From: Streptomyces filipinensis
Lineage (GTDB): Bacteria; Actinomycetota; Actinomycetes; Streptomycetales; Streptomycetaceae
DNA: 64,000 bases
Direction: 5' to 3'
NCBI RefSeq assembly: GCF_014649495.1
Contig: NZ_BMTD01000004.1
Location: 1-64,000, forward strand
The notes under the pieces were generated by a model. It had not been told where the DNA came from. It searched no databases and was given only the letters and a program-made list of their open reading frames with translations. Positions 7,450 to 15,726 of the stretch are shown piece by piece. Made by a program: the position numbers and the translations under genes. Within the stretch, counting starts at the first letter, position 1; each line of letters opens with the position of its first letter.

Positions 7450-8481
7450 ATGTGCCAGGAAAAGGGCATCGAGGAGAAGTACAACGGCGGAAACGGCGCC
7501 GCTGGATCTCCGCATGGGGTGTACTTCTGCGCGCAGGGCCTGGAGCGTTATCGCGAAGCCCTGAACGATGGAACAATATCGGGAGAGGTACCCGCGTGTC
7601 TCCTTGACTTCGGGCTGCTGCGTCCCATGCCGGGCGTCGACGGATTCTATGTCCCGATCCCCCCGAAGGTCGCCGAGGCGGAGCTTTCCCGGTCCGTCGT
7701 CCTGGAGATCGAACACCGCCAGAACACGCTGGCGTCGTTGCGGTCCTCTTTCGTGGCCGCGGAAAGCCTCTATCACCGGGCGCAGCACGACACCGGCGCC
7801 CCCATCGAGTCCCTGCGCGGTGCGGACGTGATCAGCCAGTCGCTGCGGCTGGCCGTGGAGGCGTGCGGGGAGGAGCTGCTCACGGCGCAGCCGGGCGGCG
7901 GCCGTTCGCCGGCCCTGCTCGCCGAGGCGCTGCCCCGTGACCTCGCGCTCGTGCGGCGCGGCGTCACCCAGCGGACGCTGTACCAGCACAGCGTCCGCTC
8001 CCACCAGCCGACCCTCGCCTACATAGAACGCGTGACGGCCGAGGGCGCGGAGGTGCGCACCCTGGACGAGATCTTCGAACGCGTCATCATCTGCGACCGC
8101 ACGGTCGCCTTCATCCCCGGCATCCCGGAGCGCAAGACCGCGGCGCTCGCCGTCCGGCACCCCGGTGCCGTCGCCTTCCTGGTGAAGGTCTTCGACCACA
8201 TGTGGGACCGGGCCCAGCCCGTCTCCATCGTCCCCGAGCAGCACCGCCCCGATCTGCTGGCCGACCGGGTCCGGGCCACCATGCTGCGCATGGTCGTCAC
8301 CGGCCACACCGACGAGACGATCGCGGCCCGCCTGGGCGTGAGTTCCCGCACGGTCTCCGCGCACATCAAGAAGGTCGCCGAGATCCTGGGCAGCCGTAGC
8401 CGCGCCGAACTCGGCTACCTCATCTCCCAGCACCGGCTGCTGGAACAGGAGGAGCCGGTGGGTTCCCAGCGGCGGTGGTGA
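7450..8481 (+). CDS. LuxR-C-terminal regulator with N-terminal winged-helix-like region
   Basis: This 343-residue regulator ends in a GerE/LuxR HTH: TGHTDETIAARLGVSSRTVS, then AHIKKVAEILGSRSRAELGY. The first 90 residues (GVYFCAQGLERYREAL ... SGEVPACLLDFGLLRP) look like a TrmB-type winged helix followed by a helical linker. The middle part resembles a phospholipase-D-like or TrmB effector domain, with VIICDRTVAFIPG. No receiver domain is present, so it is not a classical response regulator. A strong AAGGGGGGA lies just before ATG 7450. It shares a 218-bp divergent control region with the 28-residue peptide gene. This pairing suggests that the regulator controls, or responds to, the peptide. 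Confidence 0.85.
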   Translation: MCQEKGIEEKYNGGNGAAGSPHGVYFCAQGLERYREALNDGTISGEVPACLLDFGLLRPMPGVDGFYVPIPPKVAEAELSRSVVLEIEHRQNTLASLRSSFVAAESLYHRAQHDTGAPIESLRGADVISQSLRLAVEACGEELLTAQPGGGRSPALLAEALPRDLALVRRGVTQRTLYQHSVRSHQPTLAYIERVTAEGAEVRTLDEIFERVIICDRTVAFIPGIPERKTAALAVRHPGAVAFLVKVFDHMWDRAQPVSIVPEQHRPDLLADRVRATMLRMVVTGHTDETIAARLGVSSRTVSAHIKKVAEILGSRSRAELGYLISQHRLLEQEEPVGSQRRW

Positions 8482-8496
8482 CGGGGTCTGCCGGGG

Positions 8497-8523
8497 TGTC
8501 ACATCCCCGGCCCCGGCGGTGTC
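8497..8523 (+). promoter_or_regulatory. ECF41-type promoter
   Basis: TGTCACA (8497-8503), 16 bases, then TGTC (8520-8523) matches the autoregulatory ECF41 promoter pattern (TGTCACA, 16 bases, CGTC) apart from one base in the -10. It lies about 70 bases upstream of the decarboxylase-sigma operon, as expected for autoregulation. Confidence 0.8.
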
Positions 8524-8591
8524 TTCATGCCGAACGGCCGGACAGGCGCTCGTACGACGGCCGTACGGAACAACCCCACAGGGAGAAGACG

Positions 8592-9170
8592 ATGACGCTG
8601 CGCGTTCCGAAGGCAGAACTGCCCGCCGAGCTGGAGGAGAACCTGATCAAGCAGGTCGGCAAGGTGCCCGAGCCCTTCGCGGTGCTGTGGCACAACCCGA
8701 AACTCGCCGAGGCCAACCAGGAGTTCTCGGCCAGTGCGGCCACGTGGGACGCGGCCGACGCGAGCCTGAAGACGTTCGCGCACATGGCCGTCGCGGCCCA
8801 GGTCGGCTGCAGCTGGTGCCTCGACATCAACTACTTCCTCGCGCTGCACCAGGACCTGGACCTGACCAAGGCGAGCCAGGTGCCGCGCTGGCGGGAGTCG
8901 GAGGTGTTCACGCCGCTGGAGCGGGATGTGCTGGAGTACGCCGAGGCCATGACGGTCACACCGTCGGCCGTCACCGACGAGCTGTCGGCGAGCCTGCTCG
9001 ACCGGCTCGGCCCGGCGGCGCTGGTCGAACTCACCGCGTTCATCGGGTTCGCCAACATGGCGGCCAGGTGCAACACGGCGCACGGGATCACCTCGCAGGG
9101 CTACTCCGAGGCCTGCCCGATCCCCCTGGCCGCTCGTTCCGCGGACCGCGGGACGGCGCCGACGGCATGA
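8592..9170 (+). CDS. Carboxymuconolactone decarboxylase / AhpD-like protein (ECF41 partner)
   Basis: This 192-residue AhpD-fold protein carries the CxxC-x6-H motif in CSWCLDINYFLALH, the redox pair of alkylhydroperoxidase-like CMD proteins. The start at ATG 8592 follows GGGAGAAG. Its stop overlaps the start of the downstream sigma factor gene (ATGA, 9167-9170). CMD genes are the standard neighbours and targets of ECF41 sigma factors, so it is probably transcribed from the ECF41 promoter at 8497. The physiological substrate is unknown; a thiol-dependent peroxidase or related redox role is inferred from the motif. Confidence 0.9.
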   Translation: MTLRVPKAELPAELEENLIKQVGKVPEPFAVLWHNPKLAEANQEFSASAATWDAADASLKTFAHMAVAAQVGCSWCLDINYFLALHQDLDLTKASQVPRWRESEVFTPLERDVLEYAEAMTVTPSAVTDELSASLLDRLGPAALVELTAFIGFANMAARCNTAHGITSQGYSEACPIPLAARSADRGTAPTA

Positions 9171-10033
9171 CGCAGGATCCGTTCGTCACCCACCGCAGCC
9201 TGCTCTTCACGGTCGCCTACGAGATGCTCGGCTCGGCGGCCGATGCCGAGGACGTGCTGCAGGAGAGCTGGCTGCGGTGGGCCGGCGTCGACCAGGCGCA
9301 GGTGCGCGACCGGCGGGCGTACCTGGTCCGGCTCGTCACCCGGCAGGCGCTCAACCGGCTGCGCAGCCTCGCCCGCAGCCGCGAGGAGTACGTCGGCGAA
9401 TGGCTGCCGGAACCCCTGCTGACCAGCCCCGATGTCGCCGAGGACATCGAACTCGCGGAGAGCGTCTCGATCGCGGTGCTGACCGTACTGGAGACCCTCG
9501 GGCCCACCGAGCGCGCCGTGTTCGTGCTCCGCGAGGTCTTCGAGCTGAGCTACGGCGACATCGCCGAGGCGGTCGGCAAGACGACGGCCGCGGTACGGCA
9601 GATCGCGCGGCGGGCCCGCGCGCACGTGGCGGCCCGGCGCCCGCGCGTGCGGGTGAGCCGCTCGGAGCAGCAGGCCGTGGTGGAGCGCTTCCTGGCCGCG
9701 CTGCGCACCGGGCAGCTGCAGGAGCTGCTGGAGCTCATGGCCCCGGACGTGGTCATGGTCACCGACGGGGGAGGGGTGGTCGCCGCCGCGCTGGTTCCGT
9801 TCCACGGCGCCGGCCCGGTCGCGGAGGTGCTCGCGCGCGCACACCGGGTGGTGGACACGCTGGAGACGGCGGCCGTGTGGCTCAACGGCACACCGGCCGG
9901 CCGGGTCGAGTTCGACGGCGAACCGAGCGCGGTGAGCCTCACGGTGGAGCACGGCCGGATCACCCGCATCCACGTGGTCCGCAACCCCGGCAAGCTGACC
10001 CGCCTGAACCAGCCGTCCGCCCTCGCCCGGTAG
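9167..10033 (+). CDS. ECF41-family RNA polymerase sigma factor (SigJ-like)
   Basis: At 288 residues it has sigma region 2 (about 10-75, YEMLGSAADAEDVLQESWLRW), region 4 (about 110-165, LGPTERAVFVLREVFELSYG ... TTAAVRQIARRARAHV) and a C-terminal SnoaL-like domain of about 115 residues. In ECF41 proteins this extension replaces a separate anti-sigma factor and modulates activity. The family's DGGGK-type motif appears here as TDGGGVV, and NPGKLTRL lies near the end. It overlaps the CMD gene by four bases. Autoregulation through the upstream promoter is likely. A second ECF41 sigma factor lies at 60298. Confidence 0.93.
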   Translation: MTQDPFVTHRSLLFTVAYEMLGSAADAEDVLQESWLRWAGVDQAQVRDRRAYLVRLVTRQALNRLRSLARSREEYVGEWLPEPLLTSPDVAEDIELAESVSIAVLTVLETLGPTERAVFVLREVFELSYGDIAEAVGKTTAAVRQIARRARAHVAARRPRVRVSRSEQQAVVERFLAALRTGQLQELLELMAPDVVMVTDGGGVVAAALVPFHGAGPVAEVLARAHRVVDTLETAAVWLNGTPAGRVEFDGEPSAVSLTVEHGRITRIHVVRNPGKLTRLNQPSALAR

Positions 10034-10070
10034 CCCCCGGCCGTCCCGTGCCCCACTCCGCGACACACTC

Positions 10071-10091
10071 TTGCAAGCAGGGTGCTTGCAA
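10071..10091. promoter_or_regulatory. 21-bp perfect palindrome, probable autoregulatory operator
   Basis: TTGCAAGCA and TGCTTGCAA flank GGG, 31 bases before the HTH regulator's ATG and inside its likely promoter. Each arm carries the half-site CTTGCAA. Binding by the adjacent XRE-type regulator is the simplest reading. Confidence 0.75.
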
Positions 10092-10121
10092 TTGTTAGCG
10101 AGGGTGGGGCAAGGTGGAGGC

Positions 10122-10601
10122 ATGGCATCGCTGAACGTCGGCAACCTCGGTGAGTACCTGCGCGAACAGCGGCGGAACGCCCAGCTGTCGCTGCGGCAAC
10201 TCGCCGACGCCGCCGGGGTGTCCAATCCCTACCTGAGCCAGATCGAGCGCGGGCTGCGCAAGCCCAGCGCGGAGGTGCTCCAGCAGGTCGCCAAGGCCCT
10301 GCGCATCTCCGCCGAGACGCTGTACGTCCGCGCCGGGATCCTCGACGCCGAGCGGGACCGGGACGAAGTGGAGACGCGCGCCGTCATCCTCGCCGATCCC
10401 TCGCTGAACGAGCGGCAGAAGCAGGTGCTGCTCCAGATCTACGAGTCCTTCCGCAAGGAGAACGGATTCGGGATCGGCGAGCCCGCCGTGGCCGAGGTGG
10501 CCGAGGACATGGCACAGGGAGCGGGCGACACCGCCGTGCACGGCACCGGCGGGGCCGACGGACACGATGCCGATGCCGGTCCGCGGCGGACGGCCGGGTA
10601 A
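10122..10601 (+). CDS. XRE-family helix-turn-helix regulator (Rv0474-like)
   Basis: This 159-residue regulator has an N-terminal HTH_3 domain (about 9-65: LREQRRNAQLSLRQLADAAG, VSNPYLSQIERG, LRKPSAEVLQQVAKAL) and a short conserved helical tail (NERQKQVLLQIYESFRKEN). The last 45 residues are low-complexity and acidic. The start at ATG 10122 follows AAGGTGGAGG. It lies upstream of an HbhA-like gene and a DUF2516 gene, the same order as Rv0474-hbhA-Rv0476 in Mycobacterium tuberculosis (known synteny). A 21-bp palindrome in its promoter suggests autorepression. Confidence 0.9.
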   Translation: MASLNVGNLGEYLREQRRNAQLSLRQLADAAGVSNPYLSQIERGLRKPSAEVLQQVAKALRISAETLYVRAGILDAERDRDEVETRAVILADPSLNERQKQVLLQIYESFRKENGFGIGEPAVAEVAEDMAQGAGDTAVHGTGGADGHDADAGPRRTAG

Positions 10602-10679
10602 CCGGACCAGGGCGCCGGCCGCCCCACCGCGGACCACACCAACCTCAGCCGAACGCGAATCCGGGAGGACCTGATCACC

Positions 10680-11270
10680 ATGGCCATCACCGACGACCTG
10701 CGCAAGACCTTCAGCGACCCGACCCCCCTCTACTTCGCCGCCGGCACCGCCGACCTCGCCCTCCAGCAGGCCAAGAAGGTGCCCGCCCTGGTCGAGCAGC
10801 TGCGTGCCGAGGCCCCGGCCCGCATCGAGGCCGTGCGCAACACCGACCCGAAGGCCGTGCAGGAGAAGGCCGCCGCCCGGGCCAAGGAGGCGCAGGAGAA
10901 CCTCCAGACCAAGGTCAACGAGTTCATCGGCACCCTCGACGTCGACCTGAAGAAGCTCGGTGAGCAGGCTCAGGACCTGGCCCTGCGCGGCGTGGGCGTC
11001 GCCGCCGAGTACGCCGTCAAGGCCCGGGAGACCTACGAGAAGGTCGCCGAGCACGGCGAGCAGGCCGTGAAGAACTGGCGCGGCGAGGCCGCCGAGGAGA
11101 TCGAGGAGCTCGCGATCACCGTCGAGGGCAGGTCCGAGCCGGCCGGGGACGAGCCGAAGCCGGCCGCGGCCGCGGCCGAGCCCGCGGAGGACAGGAAGCC
11201 GGCGGCGAAGAAGACCCCGGCCGCCCGCAAGGCCACCCCCGCGAAGAAGACGACGCCTCCGGCCAAGTGA
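10680..11270 (+). CDS. HbhA-like helical protein with Lys/Pro/Ala-rich tail
   Basis: This 196-residue protein has a long alpha-helical or coiled-coil body (about 1-140; repeated Ala, Lys and Glu, e.g. KVPALVEQLRAEAPARIEAV) and a basic C-terminus with repeats such as KKTPAARKATPAKK. This layout matches heparin-binding haemagglutinin HbhA of mycobacteria, where the Lys-rich tail binds heparan sulfate or nucleic acid. In a saprophyte the role is more likely envelope- or lipid-associated. No signal peptide is seen. It follows the XRE regulator and probably shares its control region. The Lys-rich tail is also histone-like, so DNA binding is an alternative. Confidence 0.85.
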   Translation: MAITDDLRKTFSDPTPLYFAAGTADLALQQAKKVPALVEQLRAEAPARIEAVRNTDPKAVQEKAAARAKEAQENLQTKVNEFIGTLDVDLKKLGEQAQDLALRGVGVAAEYAVKARETYEKVAEHGEQAVKNWRGEAAEEIEELAITVEGRSEPAGDEPKPAAAAAEPAEDRKPAAKKTPAARKATPAKKTTPPAK

Positions 11271-11289
11271 CCGCGGCGGGGCAGGTCAC

Positions 11290-11324
11290 AACGGGCCGGG
11301 CACCTTGGGGGTGCCCGGCCCGTT
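11290..11324 (+). terminator. Intrinsic terminator after the hbhA-like gene
   Basis: A perfect 15-bp stem (AACGGGCCGGGCACC and its complement) with a TTGGG loop lies 20 bases after the stop. It lies before the small membrane gene, so that gene probably has its own promoter. Confidence 0.85.
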
Positions 11325-11373
11325 GTACGGGTACGGTGGCTGTACGGACGACTCGACTCGGGTGGTGGGCATT

Positions 11374-11715
11374 GTGCTGATGACAGCAGTCGGCGGAGTG
11401 ATGTGGCTGATCTTCACCGCCATGCTGGCACTCGCCATCGTGGCGTTCGTGATGGCCGCGATCTTCCGTGAGGACGCGTACCGCGCCGCGGACAAGCAGA
11501 ACAAGGGCTTCTGGCTGATCATCCTCGGCGTCGCGGTCGCCGTGAACCTGTTCGTCCCCATGCTGTTCCTGCAGCTGGCCGGCCTGGTCGCCACGATCGT
11601 CTTCTTCGTGGACGTGCGGCCGGCGCTTCAGCAGGTCTCGGGCGGGAAGGGCTTCCGCCGCCGCAGGGGAAGCAGCAGCGACGGCCCCTACGGCCCCTGG
11701 AACGGCGGGCGCTGA
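11374..11715 (+). CDS. DUF2516 small membrane protein (Rv0476-like)
   Basis: This protein of about 113 residues has two or three hydrophobic helices: WLIFTAMLALAIVAFVMAA, FWLIILGVAVAVNLF and LFLQLAGLVATIVFFVDVR. A conserved loop with EDAYRAADKQNKGFW lies between the first two, and the tail is basic and Gly/Ser-rich. The pattern is that of DUF2516, an actinobacterial membrane protein of unknown function that follows hbhA in mycobacteria. The start is uncertain: GTG 11374 or ATG 11380 are best. The frame extends to 11305, but that would begin inside the terminator. Confidence 0.82.
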   Translation: MLMTAVGGVMWLIFTAMLALAIVAFVMAAIFREDAYRAADKQNKGFWLIILGVAVAVNLFVPMLFLQLAGLVATIVFFVDVRPALQQVSGGKGFRRRRGSSSDGPYGPWNGGR

Positions 11716-11825
11716 GGGCATTTCGCCGCGCTTCCCCGCGCCCCCTTCAGGCATGCCGCGGCTGACCGACCTGGTGCGCGGGGAACCGCGCGACGAACCC
11801 GCGCCCGGCCCCGGCGAAGCACCCC

Positions 11826-13127
11826 TTACGGCGCCCGGTCCAGCAGGACGACCGCCACGTCGTCCGTCAGCTCCCCGCCGTTGAGATCCCGCACCTCACT
11901 CACCGCGGCCCGCAGCAGGTTCTCCCCGTGCAGGCCCTCGGACAGCTGCCGGCGGATCATCCGCAGCATGCCGTCCTGGCCGAGCCGCTCGCCGCCCTCG
12001 CCGACCCGGCCCTCGATCAGGCCGTCGGTGTAGAGCATCAGGCTCCACTCGGCGCCCAGCTCCACCTCCATCCGCGGCCAGCGGGCGCCGGGGAGCAGAC
12101 CGAGGGCGGGGCCGTTGTTGTCGTACGGCAGCAGCCGCGCCGGGTGGCCCGGGCGGGCGAGCAGCGGGGCCGGGTGGCCGGCCAGGCACAGGCCCGCACG
12201 GCGGCCGTCCGAGGCGATGTCCACCGTGCACACCGTCGCGAAGATCTCCTCGTCGGCGCGTTCGTGCTCCAGCACCTCCTGGAGCGTGCCGAGCAGTTCG
12301 TCGCCGCACAGGCCCGCCAGCGTCAGCGCCCGCCAGGCGATGCGCAGCTCCACGCCGAGCGCGGCCTCGTCCGGGCCGTGGCCGCAGACGTCGCCGATCA
12401 TGGCGTGCACGGTGCCGTCGGGCGTGCGCACGGCGTCGTAGAAGTCGCCGCCGAGCAGGGCGCGCGAGCGGCCGGGCCGGTAGCGGGCGGCGAAGCGCAG
12501 CGCGGAGCCCTCCAGCAGGGGCGTGGGCAGCAGCCCGCGCTCCAGGCGGCGGTTCTCCTGCGCGCGCAGCCGGCCCTCGGCCAGCCGCCGCTCGGCCGTG
12601 TCGGACCGTTTCCGCTCCACGGCGTAGCGGATGGCGCGGCTGAGCAGCCGGCCGTCCAGCTCGTCCCGGAAGAGATAGTCCTGCGCGCCCACGCGCACGG
12701 CCTCGGCGCCGCGCTCGGCGTCGCCGGAGGCGGTCAGCGCGAGTACGGCGTGCCGGGGCGCGAGCTGGAGGACGTGCCTGAGCACGGCCAGCTCGTCGTC
12801 GCTGTCGCTGCCGCCCGGCGCCGGGAGCGCCAGGTCCAGCAGGATGCAGTGGACGTCGTCGGTGAGCAGCCGCCCGGCCTCGGTGAGGTTCCGGGCCGTG
12901 CGGACGCGGATCGGCTTGCCGGAGGGGTCCAGCAGGTCGGGCACGATCGGCGAGGCGGCCGGATCGTCCTCGATCAGCAGCAGTGTGAGAGTGGCGCCGG
13001 TGCCGTTCACGGGCGTGGCGTCGCGGTGGGCCTCTTCCTTGAGGGGGCCGTCGGCAACCGGGGCGGCCTGCGCCTGACCACTCTCCACGGCCGGGATCGC
13101 TCTCTGCCGCGGTACGGGTACGGGCAT
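11826..13127 (-). CDS. Response-regulator-linked PP2C (SpoIIE-type) phosphatase
   Basis: This 433-residue protein has a receiver domain (about 48-175; acidic pair in LLIEDD, phospho-Asp D98 in CILLDLALP), then a linker helix and a SpoIIE/RsbU-type PP2C domain (about 215-430) with metal-binding GGDFYDAV, IGDVCGHGPDEA and TDDVAVVLL. Such proteins dephosphorylate anti-anti-sigma factors in partner-switching systems. The start at ATG 13127 has AGGAA upstream; a longer frame to 13262 lacks one. No anti-sigma partner is adjacent. A fixed charge relay and complete metal ligands suggest an active enzyme, gated by phosphorylation of the receiver. Confidence 0.92.
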   Translation of the reverse strand: MPVPVPRQRAIPAVESGQAQAAPVADGPLKEEAHRDATPVNGTGATLTLLLIEDDPAASPIVPDLLDPSGKPIRVRTARNLTEAGRLLTDDVHCILLDLALPAPGGSDSDDELAVLRHVLQLAPRHAVLALTASGDAERGAEAVRVGAQDYLFRDELDGRLLSRAIRYAVERKRSDTAERRLAEGRLRAQENRRLERGLLPTPLLEGSALRFAARYRPGRSRALLGGDFYDAVRTPDGTVHAMIGDVCGHGPDEAALGVELRIAWRALTLAGLCGDELLGTLQEVLEHERADEEIFATVCTVDIASDGRRAGLCLAGHPAPLLARPGHPARLLPYDNNGPALGLLPGARWPRMEVELGAEWSLMLYTDGLIEGRVGEGGERLGQDGMLRMIRRQLSEGLHGENLLRAAVSEVRDLNGGELTDDVAVVLLDRAP

Positions 13128-13422
13128 CGTCTGGGTTCCTTCCCTCCCCCCGAGGGCACGGCGGTGTCGAGGGGTCTCGACCCACCGACCGGGACCATAG
13201 CGGGTGCTCCCGCCCCGATGGAATGGTGTGAGCCGGGTCGCTCCCGCGCAGGCCGCTGTCATATGCCGCTTTCCGTACGACAGTTGGACAGGACGACCCG
13301 GCGGAGGGGATGACGAAGCTCACGTACCGCCCCGGTGTGCACGGCGGTTGGAGGTGGACTGGGTCACATCGTGTGCGTCGCGTGTGTCGTGTGGAGGAAT
13401 GGCGGGCGTCACATGACCTGGC

Positions 13423-14490
13423 TCACGCGTCCGGTCGCACGATCCCCAGGATCGGCATCGAGCCGGCGCCCGCGACCGTGATCGTGCGGCCCGGGCGGGG
13501 GGCCTGGATGACCGCGCCGTCGCCGACGTAGATGGCGACATGGCTGGCGTCGTCGAAGTAGATGACGAGGTCGCCGGGGCGCATGTCCTTCACGTCGACG
13601 TGCTTGAGCTGCTTCCACTGCTCCTGCGAGGTGCGCGGGATGGGGTGGCCGGCCGCCGCCCATGCCTGGGAGGTCAGCCCTGAGCAGTCGTAGGCCTTCG
13701 GGCCCTCGGCGCCCCACACGTACGGCTTGCCGAGCTGGGCGGTGGCGAACGCGACGGCCTTCTCGCCCTGCGCGGACGCCACGCCGTGGATCTTCTTGAG
13801 GATCCCGGTGCCGAGCCACTTCGTCTGCGCCTTCAGCGCGTCCTGCTGCTCCAACTCGGCGAGCCGTTCCCGGTCCTTCTTCTCCAGTTCCGACTGGAGC
13901 TTCTCGGCGGCGGAGATCTGCTGCTGGATCTTCTTCTTGGCGGTGGCCTTGGCCTTGCGCTCCGCGTCCAGCTTCTTCCACTGCTCGGCGGCGTCGTCGG
14001 CGTAGCCCTGCAACTGCTTCTGGGTGCCGGACACTTCCCCGATCAGGGACTTCGTCGCCCGCTGGCCCTGCAGCACCAGTCCGGCCCCGTCCAGGACCTG
14101 GCCGGGATCGTCGCTGAGCAGGAACTGGGCGGTGGGCGGCACTCCGCCGGTGCGGTACTGCTCGCGGGCGGCCGCGCCCGCCTGGTTCCTGAGCCGGGCG
14201 AGCCGCTGCTGCCCCTCGTCGATCTTCTTCGCCAGCGCGACGATCGCGGCGGACTGCTGCTTGGCCTTCTCCTCGGCCGCGTTGTAGGCGTCGGTGGCGA
14301 CGGCCGCGTCGTGGTAGAGCTTGTCGAGCCTCTCGCGGACCTTCTCCAGATCCTTGTCCGGCGGGGGAGTCGGGGACGCGCTCGGTGTGGGCGCCGGGGC
14401 GGCGAAGGCCGTGCCGGGTGCGCCCAGCACGGTCACCGCGCAGACCACGGTCACGGCGGCCGAGAGGATGCCGCGCTTGCCCCAGCCCAT
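13423..14490 (-). CDS. Secreted NlpC/P60 peptidoglycan hydrolase
   Basis: This 355-residue exported protein has a signal peptide (MGWGKRGILSAAVTVVCAVT ... GTAFA), a Pro/Ser linker, a long coiled coil (about 50-215) and a C-terminal NlpC/P60 domain with catalytic Cys in YDCSGLTSQAW and His in DASHVAIYVG. It resembles RipA-type D-Glu-mDAP endopeptidases, with the coiled coil acting as regulator or divisome docking segment. ATG 14490 is chosen with GGGGG seven bases upstream; a TTG at 14505 would add five residues. It stands alone, between the phosphatase and a methyltransferase gene on the same strand. Confidence 0.93.
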   Translation of the reverse strand: MGWGKRGILSAAVTVVCAVTVLGAPGTAFAAPAPTPSASPTPPPDKDLEKVRERLDKLYHDAAVATDAYNAAEEKAKQQSAAIVALAKKIDEGQQRLARLRNQAGAAAREQYRTGGVPPTAQFLLSDDPGQVLDGAGLVLQGQRATKSLIGEVSGTQKQLQGYADDAAEQWKKLDAERKAKATAKKKIQQQISAAEKLQSELEKKDRERLAELEQQDALKAQTKWLGTGILKKIHGVASAQGEKAVAFATAQLGKPYVWGAEGPKAYDCSGLTSQAWAAAGHPIPRTSQEQWKQLKHVDVKDMRPGDLVIYFDDASHVAIYVGDGAVIQAPRPGRTITVAGAGSMPILGIVRPDA

Positions 14491-14723
14491 CACACATGCC
14501 CCCAAGCTGATTTACCGTCAGTAACTTACGGTGCTCCGGGGATGGTGCCATGCCGCGGCACAAAGCGACAGAGGCCGACGGCACGGGCAGCCGGCGGCAG
14601 CGGTCGCGGAAGCGGCCGGCGCAGGTGGCTGTCCCCCGTGTCCGCCGGGCTCGGCGATCTCCCGCCGGTGTGACGAGCGGCGCACGGGAATCGTTCCGCC
14701 CCGCCGCCCCCGAACGGGTGACG

Positions 14724-15536
14724 TCAGCCCGACGGCGCCAACGCCCGCCACGCCACCGTCACTTCGCCCTGCCGCCAGCGGGCCGGGGAGTCCGTGACCG
14801 GCCAGTCGGCCGTCAGGTCCCGTACCGCGCGCAGCCAGCGCTGGCGGGCGCCGTAGGAGGCGTAGGGCGCGGCGGCGGCCCAGGCGCGGTCGAAGTCCCG
14901 CAGGAAGGCGTGCACGGGCTCGCCGGGGACGTTGCGGTGGATCAGCGCCTTCGGCAGCCGCTCGGCCAGGTCGGAGGGCCGCTCCAGGGAGCCCAGCCGG
15001 GTCGCGAACGTCACCGTCCGCGGCCCCTCCGGACCGAGCGCCACCCACACGTGCCGCCGCCCGATCTCGTCGCACGTCCCCTCGACCAGCAGCCCGCCGC
15101 GCGAGCCGCCGCCCGCCGGGGCGAGCCGCGCGCACAGCCGCTCCCAGACGGCGGCGACCTCGGCCTCGTCGTACTGGCGCAGCACATTGGCCGCCCGGAT
15201 GAGCAGCGGCCGGCCGGGCACGGGGACCTCGAAGCCGCCGTGCCGGAAGGTCAGCCCCTCGCGCTCGTACGGCCGTGCGGCGGTGACCCGCTCCGGCTCG
15301 ATCTCGATGCCGACGACGCGGGCGCGGGGTGCGACGGTGCGCAGCCGCCCGAGCAGTTCCACGGCGGTCCAGGGGGCGGCGCCGTAGCCGAGGTCGACGG
15401 CGAGCGGATCGCCGGCGCGCCGGAGCTCCCCGCCGTGGGTGGCGGCGATCCAGCGGTCCATGCGGCGCAGCCGGTTGGGATTGGTCGTCCCGCGCGTCAC
15501 CGCTCCCACGGGGCGGGTCGCTGCGCGGGCTGTCAT
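14724..15536 (-). CDS. Class I SAM-dependent methyltransferase-like protein
   Basis: This 270-residue protein has the SAM-binding motif I region in PLAVDLGYGAAPWTAVELL, an acidic residue at the end of the second strand (VVGIEIEPERVTAA) and a later DPxY-like region with NVLRQYDEAEVAAVWERL. The DLGYGxxP form is characteristic of an actinobacterial family of unknown substrate that lies beside mshA. The start at ATG 15536 has no strong ribosome-binding site. It is divergent from mshA, with 190 bases between them. The context does not reveal the substrate. Confidence 0.85.
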   Translation of the reverse strand: MTARAATRPVGAVTRGTTNPNRLRRMDRWIAATHGGELRRAGDPLAVDLGYGAAPWTAVELLGRLRTVAPRARVVGIEIEPERVTAARPYEREGLTFRHGGFEVPVPGRPLLIRAANVLRQYDEAEVAAVWERLCARLAPAGGGSRGGLLVEGTCDEIGRRHVWVALGPEGPRTVTFATRLGSLERPSDLAERLPKALIHRNVPGEPVHAFLRDFDRAWAAAAPYASYGARQRWLRAVRDLTADWPVTDSPARWRQGEVTVAWRALAPSG

Positions 15537-15726
15537 GTCTACGAGGGTAAGCGGGCCGGCCGTGGCGTACCCGCACCCCCCGGTGGAGGGCCGCCACCCT
15601 CCGAAGGTAATGATTGAGTAAAGCCGCCTGTTCGGGAAATGGCGGAGCACCCGTCCGCTGTTGCACCACCGTGGAGGGCGCGGTCGGTCCTCCGTCCGGC
15701 ATGCCCGCAGCAAGGAGGACCGCCAC

